Assembly: GCA_025360865.1 (NCBI GenBank)
Contig: JANYBG010000150.1
Span: forward strand, 1-42,943
Origin: Pseudomonadota bacterium
GTDB lineage: Bacteria > Pseudomonadota > Gammaproteobacteria > Steroidobacterales > Steroidobacteraceae
DNA: 42,943 nt
Reading direction: 5' to 3'
The position numbers were made by a program, and so were the translations under genes. Positions 36,090 to 42,943 of this stretch are shown in pieces. A model generated the notes under the pieces. It had not been told where the DNA came from. It did not search any database and was given only the letters and a program-made list of their open reading frames with translations. Within the stretch, counting starts at the first letter, position 1, and each line of letters begins with the position of its first letter.

Positions 36090-39000
36090 AGCAGGCCGAA
36101 GACGGCCACGCTGTTGGTCGTGCCGAGGAAAACCTTGCCGTTGACGACCAGCGGCACGACGAACTTGTAGCCGGGGCCGAGCTTGTCGCGCGAGTTGGCG
36201 GCGTCAGCGCTGCTGTACAGCTTCGCGAGCGTCACCGGATCCAACGCGTAGAGCACCGCGGTGGTCGGATCGTTCCACTGCGCCCACACGATGCCATTGG
36301 AGTTGCCGTTGGCGGAGACCGAGGGCGAAGCCCCGGGATAGGCGAACTTGACGGTGCTCTTGGCGACTGGGGTCGTCGACAGCAATGCCTTCGTCACGGA
36401 GAAGGACATCATGTAGTTGTCCACGGCGCTGTAGTAGACATGGCCGTTGAAATAGGCCGGCGTGGACCAGATGCCGCTCGTGCCATTAAGGGGGTCGACG
36501 CTGCGGTTGCCAAAGATCCCCGGGATCTCCTGCCAGATGTTGTTGGTGGTGGTGTGGAAGTGCCCCATCGAATCCCGGTTCACGACGTAAAGATCGCCAC
36601 CCTTGCCCGCGCCGATCATCAGGTGGCGGGTTATCCCGTTGGCATCCACCTGGTCGGGCAGCATCAGGTTGCCGCCTCCACCCAGATCAAGGTCATGTTG
36701 GCTGAGGAACGCCGTATTGAATGGGGCGAAGTAGTCGGCGACGGCGAGCACCCCGCCGGTGGTCGAGATCCTCATGAACGAGTTGCCGAAGTCCCCCATG
36801 CTCGGGAAGCCGTTGGCATCGAGGGTGGCCTCGAACCCGCCGTTCGCCGTGATCAGGTAGACGTTGTTCGCGGAATCCACCATGGGGCCGCTGCCGGCCA
36901 GCCAGATGGCCGGCCCAATACCGCCGCTGTTGATCCCCACGTTGAGAACGGCGGTCTGCTGCAGCGTCGCTTCGCTGTAGGACATGATCCAGCCGGCGTA
37001 GTAGTAGTGATCGCAGTGCGAGGTCCAGGTCGTGTAAACAGTCCCGTTGTTGAGCAGCATCGCGGCGTGCTCGTTGCCCTGCGATGAGTTGAATTGCACC
37101 ACTCCGTTGTTGCTCTGGTAGGACGCGCTGATCACCTTCGGTCCACCCAGAAGCTCCCCGCCGGTGGTCACATCCAGCGCGTGCAGGCGATGATGGTACG
37201 TGGTGCCGGTCTGCGTCATCGCGATGACGAACATCGTGCCGTGGGCACCGGCGCTGCGATCGATGACCGGGGTCGATGTGATGCCGATCGTGGGCGTGAC
37301 GTTGTCGCAGTTGACCGAGTCGCTGGCGGTTTCCCCGGCGGGTATCAGCGATACCTTCCATAGCTGCGCGCCACTATCGGCGTCGAAGGCGTACACCGAG
37401 TCGTTCTCGGTCGCGACGAACAGGACGTTGTGGGTCGCGCCGTTCACGACGAGCCCGGACAGGTACAGCGGCTGCGCGTCGACCTTGCCGTCGACGGGAA
37501 GCTGGCGCAGCAGGCCGAAGGTGGCCGACGTGACGTTCGCCGGCGTGAGGATGGTCTCCTTCAGGTTCTGGCCGGTCCGCGAGTTGTCGTACTTGTACGT
37601 GACGACATCCGGATGCTGGCCCGTCACGGTGCTGACCACGAGGGTCGCGGTACGGCTGGTGACGCTGCCCACGGTATTGCTGACCACGACGCTGAAGGTG
37701 GCGCCGTTGTCCGCGGCGGTCAGCACGGGGGTGGTGTAGCTGGCGGACGTCGCCCCGCTGATCGCAGCGCCGTTGCGGCTCCATTGGTATCCCAGCGGGG
37801 CGCTGCCCGCGGCGACGACGCTGAAGGTGGCCGTGGAGCCGACGGTGACGCTTTGGTTGGCAGGTTGCGTCGTGATGGTCGGCGCGACATTGGACTGCGT
37901 CACGGTCAGGGTGGCCGAGGCGCTCTGGGCGGAACCGGCCGAATTGCTCACCGTGACGCTGAACGTCGCGCCGCTGTCCGCGATGCTCAGGGTCGCGGTC
38001 GTGTAGCTCGCGGCGGTAGCCCCGGCGATGGCGCCACCATTTCTGCTCCACTGGTAACTCAGCGGGGCGGTGCCGGCGGCGACCACGCTGAAAGTGGCGG
38101 TGGATCCGGCGGCGACCGTCTGACTGGCCGGTTGCGTCGTGATCGACGGCGCGAAAGCTGGCGGTGTCACGGTGAGATTGCCCACGGCGCTGCGCACTGA
38201 ACCTGCCACGTTGCTCACCACTACCGTGAACGTGGCGCCATTGTCCGCCAGGCTCAGCACCGGTGTCGTGTAGCTGGCGGAAGTCGCGCCGGCGATCGGC
38301 GTGCCTCGCTTGCTCCACTGGTAGGTCAGCGGAGCGGTGCCGGTCGCCACCACGCTGAACGTGGCAGTGGATCCCGCGGGAACAATGTGATTGGCCGGCT
38401 GGGTCGTGATCGCAGGCGCGACGGCGGGTTGCGTCACGGTCAGAGCGCCCGCCGCGCTCTGCGCAGAACCCGCGGAGTTGCTCACCAAGACCGTGAACGT
38501 GGCGCCGTTATCCGCAAGCGTCAGCGCCGGTGTGGTGTAGCTGGCGGAAGTGGCCCCCACGATCGGGGCGCCCCCCTTGCTCCACTGATAGCTCAGCGGG
38601 GCGGTGCCCGTGGCGCTGACGCTGAACGTGGCGGTGGCGCCCGCCACGACGATCTGGCCTGCCGGCTGGGAAGTGATGACCGGCGCGATGATGACTGGGA
38701 CGACGTTCAGCGTGGCAACGCGGCTGGTCGCGGAGCCTGCCACGTTTGTGACAACGACGCTGAAGAGCGTGCCGTTGTCGCTGGTGGCGGCGATAGGAGT
38801 GGTATAGCTCGCTCCGGTCGCGCCTACGATGGCCGCGCCACGCTTCTGCCACTGGTAGGCGAGCGGGGTGGTGCCGGTCGCCGTGACGGTGAACGTCGCG
38901 GTCGCACCGGCGTAGATCGCCTGGTCGCCGGGTTGTATGGTGATCGTCGGGGCGATCGGCGCGGGCGTGACGCTGAGCGTCGCGGGCTTGCTTCGCACGG

Positions 39001-39607
39001 AACCGGCGCTGTTGGTGACGACGACGGTGAACGTCGCGCCGTTGGCGTCGCTGGTCACCGCGGCCCTCGAATAGGTGGCCGACGTCGCACCCGCGATCGG
39101 CGCACCGGCCGTCTGCCACTGGTAGGCCAGCGGCGCTGTGCCCGAGGCGACCACGCTGAAGGTCGCCGTTTGCCCCGCGGTGATGCTCTGGTCGCCTGGC
39201 TGCGTGGTGATCGTCGGTGCGACCGCATCGGGCATGACCCTCAGTTTGACAGGGGCGCTCTGCGCTGTGCCCGCGGAATTGCTCACGATGACCGCGAAGG
39301 TGTCGCCGTCGTCCTGGGGAGTGGTGGCGTTGAGGGTATAGCTCGGACCGGCGGCCCCGGAAATGCTGACGCCGTTTCTCTGCCACTCATAGCCGAGCGG
39401 ATCAGTGCCGATCGCCCCGACGGAAAAAGTCGCGGGACTTCCCACGCTCACAGTCTGCGCGACGGGTGGGCTCTGAATAGAAGGAGCCACGGCATTGGGC
39501 GTCGTTAGGTCGCCGTTTGTCTGCGTGCTGACCTGTCCGCATGCGCTGAGCAGCACGGACAGGAGCAGTGTGAGTGCCCCGACGGTTTTCGCGCAGACAC
39601 GCTGCAT
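36086..39607 (-). CDS. Lipoprotein with seven Ig-like domains and a PQQ-type beta-propeller
   Basis: 1173 residues; ATG 39607, lipobox SVLLSAC with Cys23, so it is probably outer-membrane or surface attached. Residues about 40-660 are seven tandem Ig-like repeats of about 90 residues, each starting like TITTQPANQSVTVGSTATFS and continuing YQWSRNGAAISGATSASYTT and ADNGATFSVVVSN. The rest is a beta-propeller with PQQ-like repeats (ENDSVYAFDADSGAQLWKVS, ATTAVLYALDPVTLAKLYSS, VVPLVVNGKVFLGTTNSVAVFG). No catalytic residues are evident. It resembles surface proteins that display a propeller on an Ig stalk, perhaps for adhesion or polysaccharide binding. It is transcribed alone. Confidence 0.85.
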   Translation of the reverse strand: MQRVCAKTVGALTLLLSVLLSACGQVSTQTNGDLTTPNAVAPSIQSPPVAQTVSVGSPATFSVGAIGTDPLGYEWQRNGVSISGAAGPSYTLNATTPQDDGDTFAVIVSNSAGTAQSAPVKLRVMPDAVAPTITTQPGDQSITAGQTATFSVVASGTAPLAYQWQTAGAPIAGATSATYSRAAVTSDANGATFTVVVTNSAGSVRSKPATLSVTPAPIAPTITIQPGDQAIYAGATATFTVTATGTTPLAYQWQKRGAAIVGATGASYTTPIAATSDNGTLFSVVVTNVAGSATSRVATLNVVPVIIAPVITSQPAGQIVVAGATATFSVSATGTAPLSYQWSKGGAPIVGATSASYTTPALTLADNGATFTVLVSNSAGSAQSAAGALTVTQPAVAPAITTQPANHIVPAGSTATFSVVATGTAPLTYQWSKRGTPIAGATSASYTTPVLSLADNGATFTVVVSNVAGSVRSAVGNLTVTPPAFAPSITTQPASQTVAAGSTATFSVVAAGTAPLSYQWSRNGGAIAGATAASYTTATLSIADSGATFSVTVSNSAGSAQSASATLTVTQSNVAPTITTQPANQSVTVGSTATFSVVAAGSAPLGYQWSRNGAAISGATSASYTTPVLTAADNGATFSVVVSNTVGSVTSRTATLVVSTVTGQHPDVVTYKYDNSRTGQNLKETILTPANVTSATFGLLRQLPVDGKVDAQPLYLSGLVVNGATHNVLFVATENDSVYAFDADSGAQLWKVSLIPAGETASDSVNCDNVTPTIGITSTPVIDRSAGAHGTMFVIAMTQTGTTYHHRLHALDVTTGGELLGGPKVISASYQSNNGVVQFNSSQGNEHAAMLLNNGTVYTTWTSHCDHYYYAGWIMSYSEATLQQTAVLNVGINSGGIGPAIWLAGSGPMVDSANNVYLITANGGFEATLDANGFPSMGDFGNSFMRISTTGGVLAVADYFAPFNTAFLSQHDLDLGGGGNLMLPDQVDANGITRHLMIGAGKGGDLYVVNRDSMGHFHTTTNNIWQEIPGIFGNRSVDPLNGTSGIWSTPAYFNGHVYYSAVDNYMMSFSVTKALLSTTPVAKSTVKFAYPGASPSVSANGNSNGIVWAQWNDPTTAVLYALDPVTLAKLYSSADAANSRDKLGPGYKFVVPLVVNGKVFLGTTNSVAVFGLL
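37630..39490 (-). repeat. Seven tandem Ig-like coding repeats (about 270 bases each)
   Basis: Within the lipoprotein gene the DNA repeats seven times, with recurring blocks such as CTGGCGGAAGTCGC and ACGCTGAACGTGGC on the plus strand. Repeats toward the C-terminal side (near 37700-38650) look more similar to each other than the two N-terminal ones near 39000-39480, suggesting more recent duplication or recombination. The same repetition creates long open frames on the plus strand that are not genes. Confidence 0.8.
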
Positions 39608-40094
39608 TAGCGACCAATCCCTGGTTCATTGTTATACGGACTGCCCATTTTAAGCCGCCCGCGACCGTTCTGTGAACCGTCGCGATAAACAGACGCGTTA
39701 TGTGAAACACCCCACAGTCCGCTCAGTGACTTTGACAGCGGCGGCCGCTCGTGGTGAGCGCCGCGGCAACGCGACGCCAATGCCGGCGCTCGTCACGCGC
39801 GAATTTCTCCCTCGGATCGAGGTGAGTCCTGCGGCGGGTGCGGGCGCTTCACACGGGCGCGTGTCGGACCGCGCCTCGCTGTTCAGTTGCCGTCGCGCTC
39901 GTGAGAACAACGGCCCGCCCGCGATGCTGTGTTCCATCAGTCGACCGCACGTTCGCCGCGCGCGCGCGCGGGGTCGGTTCCAGGAGAACGCGGCGACGCG
40001 CTTGCGCGTCTCCGCAGCCGCAGGCTGTGCGGTGCGGAACACCGAGCAGACCGGGTGCGCGCTTCGAGAAAATCGCGCTAAGTGATTGTTTTGA
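39608..40094. other. Intergenic region (487 bases)
   Basis: Between the Ig/propeller gene and tRNA-Asn. Open frames on both strands exist but are Arg/Ala/Pro-rich with no ribosome site. The first 50 bases, AT-richer (TGTTATACGG, CCCATTTTAAGC), likely hold the promoter of the minus-strand lipoprotein gene. An alternating CG run lies near 39957-39970. Nothing else is recognised. Confidence 0.4.
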
Positions 40095-40169
40095 TGGCTC
40101 CCCGGGTTGGAATCGAACCAACGACCAACGGATTAACAGTCCGACGCTCTACCGCTGAGCTACCGAGGA
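40095..40169 (-). tRNA. tRNA-Asn (GTT)
   Basis: The minus strand folds into a 75-nucleotide cloverleaf: acceptor TCCTCGG pairs with CCGGGGA, then G and an encoded CCA; D arm AGCTCAGCGGTAGAGC; anticodon stem-loop CGGACTGTTAATCCG with GTT; T arm GGTTCGATTCC. The loop shows the usual C-U before the anticodon and A-A after it. Anticodon GTT reads AAC/AAU (Asn). It is a stand-alone gene. Confidence 0.96.
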
Positions 40170-40453
40170 ACATGTGGGGCGCGAATTCTGCTTTCCGGGG
40201 CCGGCGGAGTCAAGGAAAGTCCAGCCATATCTGCCCGTTACGGGCGCCGGGGAGCCGCGTCGGTTCCTCAGAATCAAGTTCGGCGGCCGGCGTGCAAACG
40301 AACGCGCGCGCCCAAGGGTTGAGGGGATGAGCGATCCCGCCGATGGGGCATGTAGGCGTGGGCTCACCCCCTCTCGGGCAGGAAGTCGGACGGCGCGCGC
40401 GGGCCCGTGCGTATCTACTAATCACAGTTCTTCACTATCCGCGAGGTTTCAAC

Positions 40454-40672
40454 ATGAAAGTACCTAGCCGACTTACCGCCGCGGTCTCATTCGCCGCGAT
40501 CGGCGCGATGATGGCCCTGTCAGGATGCGTCGTTCATGACCGGGAGGTCGTGCACGACAACGCCGGATACCAGCGCGGTTACGACGAGGGCTATTACGAT
40601 CGGGAGCATCACCGGTACTGGCACGACAGAGCCTGGCGAGACTGCGTGGAGAACGACGAACACTGTCGTTGA
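40454..40672 (+). CDS. Small Tyr/His/Asp-rich lipoprotein
   Basis: 72 residues from ATG 40454, with GAGG seven bases upstream. A signal with lipobox MALSGC gives a mature peptide of about 45 residues: VVHDREVVHDNAGYQRGYDE, GYYDREHHRYWHDRAWRDC, ending ENDEHCR. The mature part is charged and rich in Tyr, His and Asp with two cysteines, and it could bind metal, though this is not shown. Small envelope lipoproteins of this type are common in gammaproteobacteria and mostly uncharacterised. It faces the convergent aminotransferase gene. Confidence 0.75.
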   Translation: MKVPSRLTAAVSFAAIGAMMALSGCVVHDREVVHDNAGYQRGYDEGYYDREHHRYWHDRAWRDCVENDEHCR

Positions 40673-40722
40673 ATGAGTCGGGGCGCCGCGGATGCGCGGT
40701 GCTTAGATCCGCAGCCGCAGGC

Positions 40723-40748
40723 CGCCGGGCAAAGGGATTCGCCCGGCG
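40723..40748. terminator. Bidirectional hairpin between convergent genes
   Basis: A perfect 8-base inverted repeat (CGCCGGGC and GCCCGGCG) with a 10-base loop lies between the small lipoprotein and the aspartate aminotransferase stops. No U-tract on either side; it is a candidate transcription end for both. Confidence 0.4.
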
Positions 40749-40771
40749 CTGGCGGGCACGATGACGCGAGT

Positions 40772-41968
40772 CTAAGCGGCTGCCCGCTTGATGAGCACTC
40801 GGCCTATGCGCTCCATCGCCTTCTCTAGCGTCTGCATGCCGCAGGCGAATGAGATGCGCATGTGGCCCGGTGCGCCGAATCCTGACCCGGGAACCACCGC
40901 CACCCCCGCCTCGTTGAGCAGCAGCTCGGCGAATTCGCCGTCATTGGGGATACCGAGCGCGGTCATCGCGCGCGAGACGTCGGCGAAAGCGTAGAAGGTG
41001 CCGGCGCCTGGGAGGCAACTCACCCCGGGCAGTGCGTTCAGCGCGCGCACCACATAGTCGCGTCGTGCCTTGAACGCCTGGTTCATCCTCTCCACACAGC
41101 CCTGTTCGCCGTTCAGCGCCGCCACCGCGGCCTTCTGTGAGATGCTGCAGGGGTTGGACGTCGACTGTCCCTGGATCGTCGCCATCGCGGTGATCAGTTC
41201 CTTGGGTCCCCCGCAGTAACCGATGCGCCAACCGGTCATCGCATAGGCCTTCGAGACGCCGTTGATCGTCACGGTTCGCGAGAACAGTCCCGGGCATGCG
41301 CTGACGAGACTTGAGAAGGGCTCCGGTTCCCAGAAGATCTTCTCGTACATGTCATCCGTGCCGATGACGATGCGCGGGTGCTCCAGCAGCACCTCGCCCA
41401 GTGAGTGGAGTTCCGCGCGCGTGTAGGCCGCGCCGGTCGGGTTGCAGGGGCTGTTCAACAGCAGCAGCCGTGTCTTGGGCGTGATCGACGCCTCGAGCTG
41501 TCTCGGCGTGATTTTGTAGCCCTGCGCCATCCCCGCGTAGGGCATGACCGGATGGCCATCCGCGAGCATCACCATGTCGGGATAGGAGACCCAGTAAGGG
41601 GCGGGGATCACCGCCTCGTCACCCGGATCCAAAAGCGCCATGCACAAATTATAGATGGTCTGCTTCGCGCCCGAGGACACCAGGATCTGCGAGCGCTCGT
41701 AGGAGAGGCGGTTGTCGCGCTGGAACTTGGCGATGATGGCGTCTTTGAGCTCATCGATACCGTCCACGCTGGTATAGCGTGTGAAGCCGCTGCTGATGGC
41801 GTCAACGCCTGCCTGCGCGATGTGCGTCGGGGTGTCGAAGTCCGGCTCACCGGCGCCGAGGCCGATGACATCCTTGCCCTGGGCCCTGAGGCGCGCCGCC
41901 CGCGCGGTGACCGCCATGGTCGGGGAGGGCTTGACGCGCTGAACGCGTCTTGAAACGGGCAAGGTCAC
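40772..41968 (-). CDS. Aspartate aminotransferase (class I PLP enzyme)
   Basis: 398 residues from GTG 41968 with CAGGAAA eight bases upstream. It belongs to subgroup I-gamma aspartate/prephenate aminotransferases: IGLGAGEPDFDTP near residue 35, SSGAKQTIYN near 98, NSPCNPTGAAYTR near 170, PLP lysine Lys240 in GVSKAYAMTGWRIGY, and the substrate Arg near the C-terminus (HMRISFA). It converts aspartate and 2-oxoglutarate to oxaloacetate and glutamate in the cytoplasm. It is divergent from uvrB across about 114 bases, a neighbourhood common in gammaproteobacteria. It is not part of the phosphonate operon. Confidence 0.94.
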   Translation of the reverse strand: MTLPVSRRVQRVKPSPTMAVTARAARLRAQGKDVIGLGAGEPDFDTPTHIAQAGVDAISSGFTRYTSVDGIDELKDAIIAKFQRDNRLSYERSQILVSSGAKQTIYNLCMALLDPGDEAVIPAPYWVSYPDMVMLADGHPVMPYAGMAQGYKITPRQLEASITPKTRLLLLNSPCNPTGAAYTRAELHSLGEVLLEHPRIVIGTDDMYEKIFWEPEPFSSLVSACPGLFSRTVTINGVSKAYAMTGWRIGYCGGPKELITAMATIQGQSTSNPCSISQKAAVAALNGEQGCVERMNQAFKARRDYVVRALNALPGVSCLPGAGTFYAFADVSRAMTALGIPNDGEFAELLLNEAGVAVVPGSGFGAPGHMRISFACGMQTLEKAMERIGRVLIKRAAA

Positions 41969-41990
41969 GTGAGGGTTTCCTGATAATCGC

Positions 41991-42018
41991 TTGAGATCCG
42001 GCGGGGCCGCTATATTAA
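41991..42018 (+). promoter_or_regulatory. Possible uvrB promoter
   Basis: TTGAGA at 41991-41996 and TATTAA at 42013-42018 are spaced 16 bases and lie upstream of uvrB in an AT-richer patch. The match to the -10 consensus is partial. No LexA (SOS) box of E. coli type is readable here, although uvrB is an SOS gene in many species. Confidence 0.35.
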
Positions 42019-42082
42019 GGGATTGCCTCCCGGCCAGCCATTCGACCGGGCCCTTACATCCCTAAGGACGCGTTGTCATCGC

Positions 42083-42943
42083 ATGGATTCGCAGCCATTC
42101 CACCTCCAGTCCGATTATTCACCCGCCGGCGACCAGCCGCAGGCGATCGGCAAGTTGGTAGACGGCCTGAACGAGGGGCTCGCGCACCAGACCCTGCTGG
42201 GTGTCACCGGCAGCGGCAAGACGTACTCGGTGGCCGAGGTGATCCAGCGCGTGCAGCGCCCCGCCATGGTGCTCGCCCACAACAAGACACTGGCCGCGCA
42301 GCTTTACGGGGAGTTCCGCGAGTTCTTCCCGCACAACGCCGTGGAGTACTTCGTCTCCTACTACGATTACTACCAGCCTGAGGCCTACGTCCCGTCCTCC
42401 GACACCTACATCGAGAAGGACTCCTCGGTGAACGAGCACATCGAGCAGATGCGCCTGTCGGCCACCAAGGCGCTCCTCGAGCGCCCCGACTCGATCATCG
42501 TGGCGACGGTCTCCTCCATCTACGGACTCGGCGATCCGCAGGCCTACCTCGCGATGGTGCTGCACCTCAAGCGCGGCGACCACATGGACCAGCGCGCGCT
42601 GCTACGGCGCCTGGCGGACATGCAGTACACGCGCAACGAACTGGACCTCACCCAGGGGACCTACCGCGTGCGCGGGGACGTCATCGACATCTTCCCGGCG
42701 GAGGCCGCGCGCGAGGCGGTGCGGGTCGAACTCTTCGACGAGACCATCGACTCGATCTCGATCTTCGACCCGCTCACCGGGGCCATCGCGCGCAAGGTGC
42801 CGCGCTTCACGATCTACCCGGGTACGCACTACGTGACCCCGCGCGACCGGCTGATCGGGGCGGTCGACCAAATCCGTGAGGACCTGCGGTTGCGGTTGCG
42901 CGAACTGCGTGACAACGGGAAATTGGTCGAGGCCCAGCGCCTG
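42083..42943 (+). CDS. uvrB: UvrABC system protein B, N-terminal part (runs off the window)
   Basis: 287 codons are present; the gene continues past the right edge, so it is partial. The ATG at 42083 gives [20 protein letters not shown], the UvrB N-terminus; AAGGA lies about 15 bases upstream, a loose ribosome site. Walker A is GVTGSGKT (residues 40-47), and the DNA-inserting beta-hairpin starts at Tyr93 ([12 protein letters not shown]). UvrB verifies damage with UvrA and recruits UvrC in nucleotide excision repair. Identity is certain. Confidence 0.97.
   Translation, partial: MDSQPFHLQSDYSPAGDQPQAIGKLVDGLNEGLAHQTLLGVTGSGKTYSVAEVIQRVQRPAMVLAHNKTLAAQLYGEFREFFPHNAVEYFVSYYDYYQPEAYVPSSDTYIEKDSSVNEHIEQMRLSATKALLERPDSIIVATVSSIYGLGDPQAYLAMVLHLKRGDHMDQRALLRRLADMQYTRNELDLTQGTYRVRGDVIDIFPAEAAREAVRVELFDETIDSISIFDPLTGAIARKVPRFTIYPGTHYVTPRDRLIGAVDQIREDLRLRLRELRDNGKLVEAQRL

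Noticed and set aside
38387-39508. 373-residue plus-strand frame with Arg/Gly repeats
   Set aside because: It mirrors the Ig repeats of the minus-strand lipoprotein.
36086-39607. PQQ-dehydrogenase activity for the Ig/propeller lipoprotein
   Set aside because: It has PQQ-type propeller repeats, but the vicinal Cys pair and metal-ligand Asp motif of true PQQ enzymes are missing.
40095-40169. tRNA-Asn as an integration (attachment) site
   Set aside because: No integrase, no repeated tRNA 3' end and no mobile genes are visible near it.
41969-42082. LexA box upstream of uvrB
   Set aside because: No CTGT-N8-ACAG-type palindrome is present.

Overview
The window is a high-GC bacterial chromosome segment, most likely from a gammaproteobacterium. 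The evidence is housekeeping genes of that type (a class I aspartate aminotransferase beside uvrB, tRNA-Asn, exodeoxyribonuclease III), many lipobox and Sec-signal proteins typical of a Gram-negative envelope, and dense accessory catabolism. This assignment is inference. No mobile element, CRISPR array or phage gene was recognised.

Region 1 (1-9469): a same-strand (minus) run of seven genes, read from right to left. phnW, phnA and phnY form the hydrolytic 2-aminoethylphosphonate (AEP) pathway: AEP to phosphonoacetaldehyde, to phosphonoacetate, to acetate plus phosphate. All catalytic and zinc residues of PhnA can be read. They are followed by an OPA (GlpT-like) transporter and, after a 142-base gap, by a glutamine-synthetase-like ligase, an aldehyde dehydrogenase and an iron alcohol dehydrogenase joined by ATGA and GTGA overlaps. 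The second trio looks like a gamma-glutamylation module for an amino alcohol or amine. Its fusion to the phosphonate genes is the most interesting layout in the window. A partial inositol-monophosphatase-family gene converges on it at the left edge.

Region 2 (9666-18681): divergent from phnW lie a small secreted NTF2-like protein, a PQQ alcohol dehydrogenase with the extra metal-ligand aspartate typical of lanthanide-dependent enzymes, and a lipoprotein cytochrome c. Next come small secreted or lipoprotein hypotheticals, a SnoaL-like protein translationally coupled to gamma-glutamyltransferase, an S41 peptidase lipoprotein and a small membrane protein.

Region 3 (18918-28034): an N-methyl amine demethylation locus, soxB-soxD-soxA-soxG (heterotetrameric sarcosine oxidase) followed by a dimethylglycine/sarcosine dehydrogenase-like flavoprotein. 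Converging on it is an MFS (ACS-type) transporter. Products would be 5,10-methylene-THF or formaldehyde plus a demethylated amine; a MetF-like reductase lies 6 kb downstream.

Region 4 (28470-36089): a mixed accessory block with a cupin, a deazaflavin-nitroreductase-type protein, xthA, a SnoaL-like protein, an EthD protein, a frameshifted SRPBCC pseudogene, MetF-like, a lipoprotein alpha/beta hydrolase and a zinc alcohol dehydrogenase.

Region 5 (36086-42943): a 1173-residue lipoprotein with seven tandem Ig-like domains and a PQQ-type beta-propeller, tRNA-Asn(GTT), a small lipoprotein, aspartate aminotransferase and the 5' part of uvrB.
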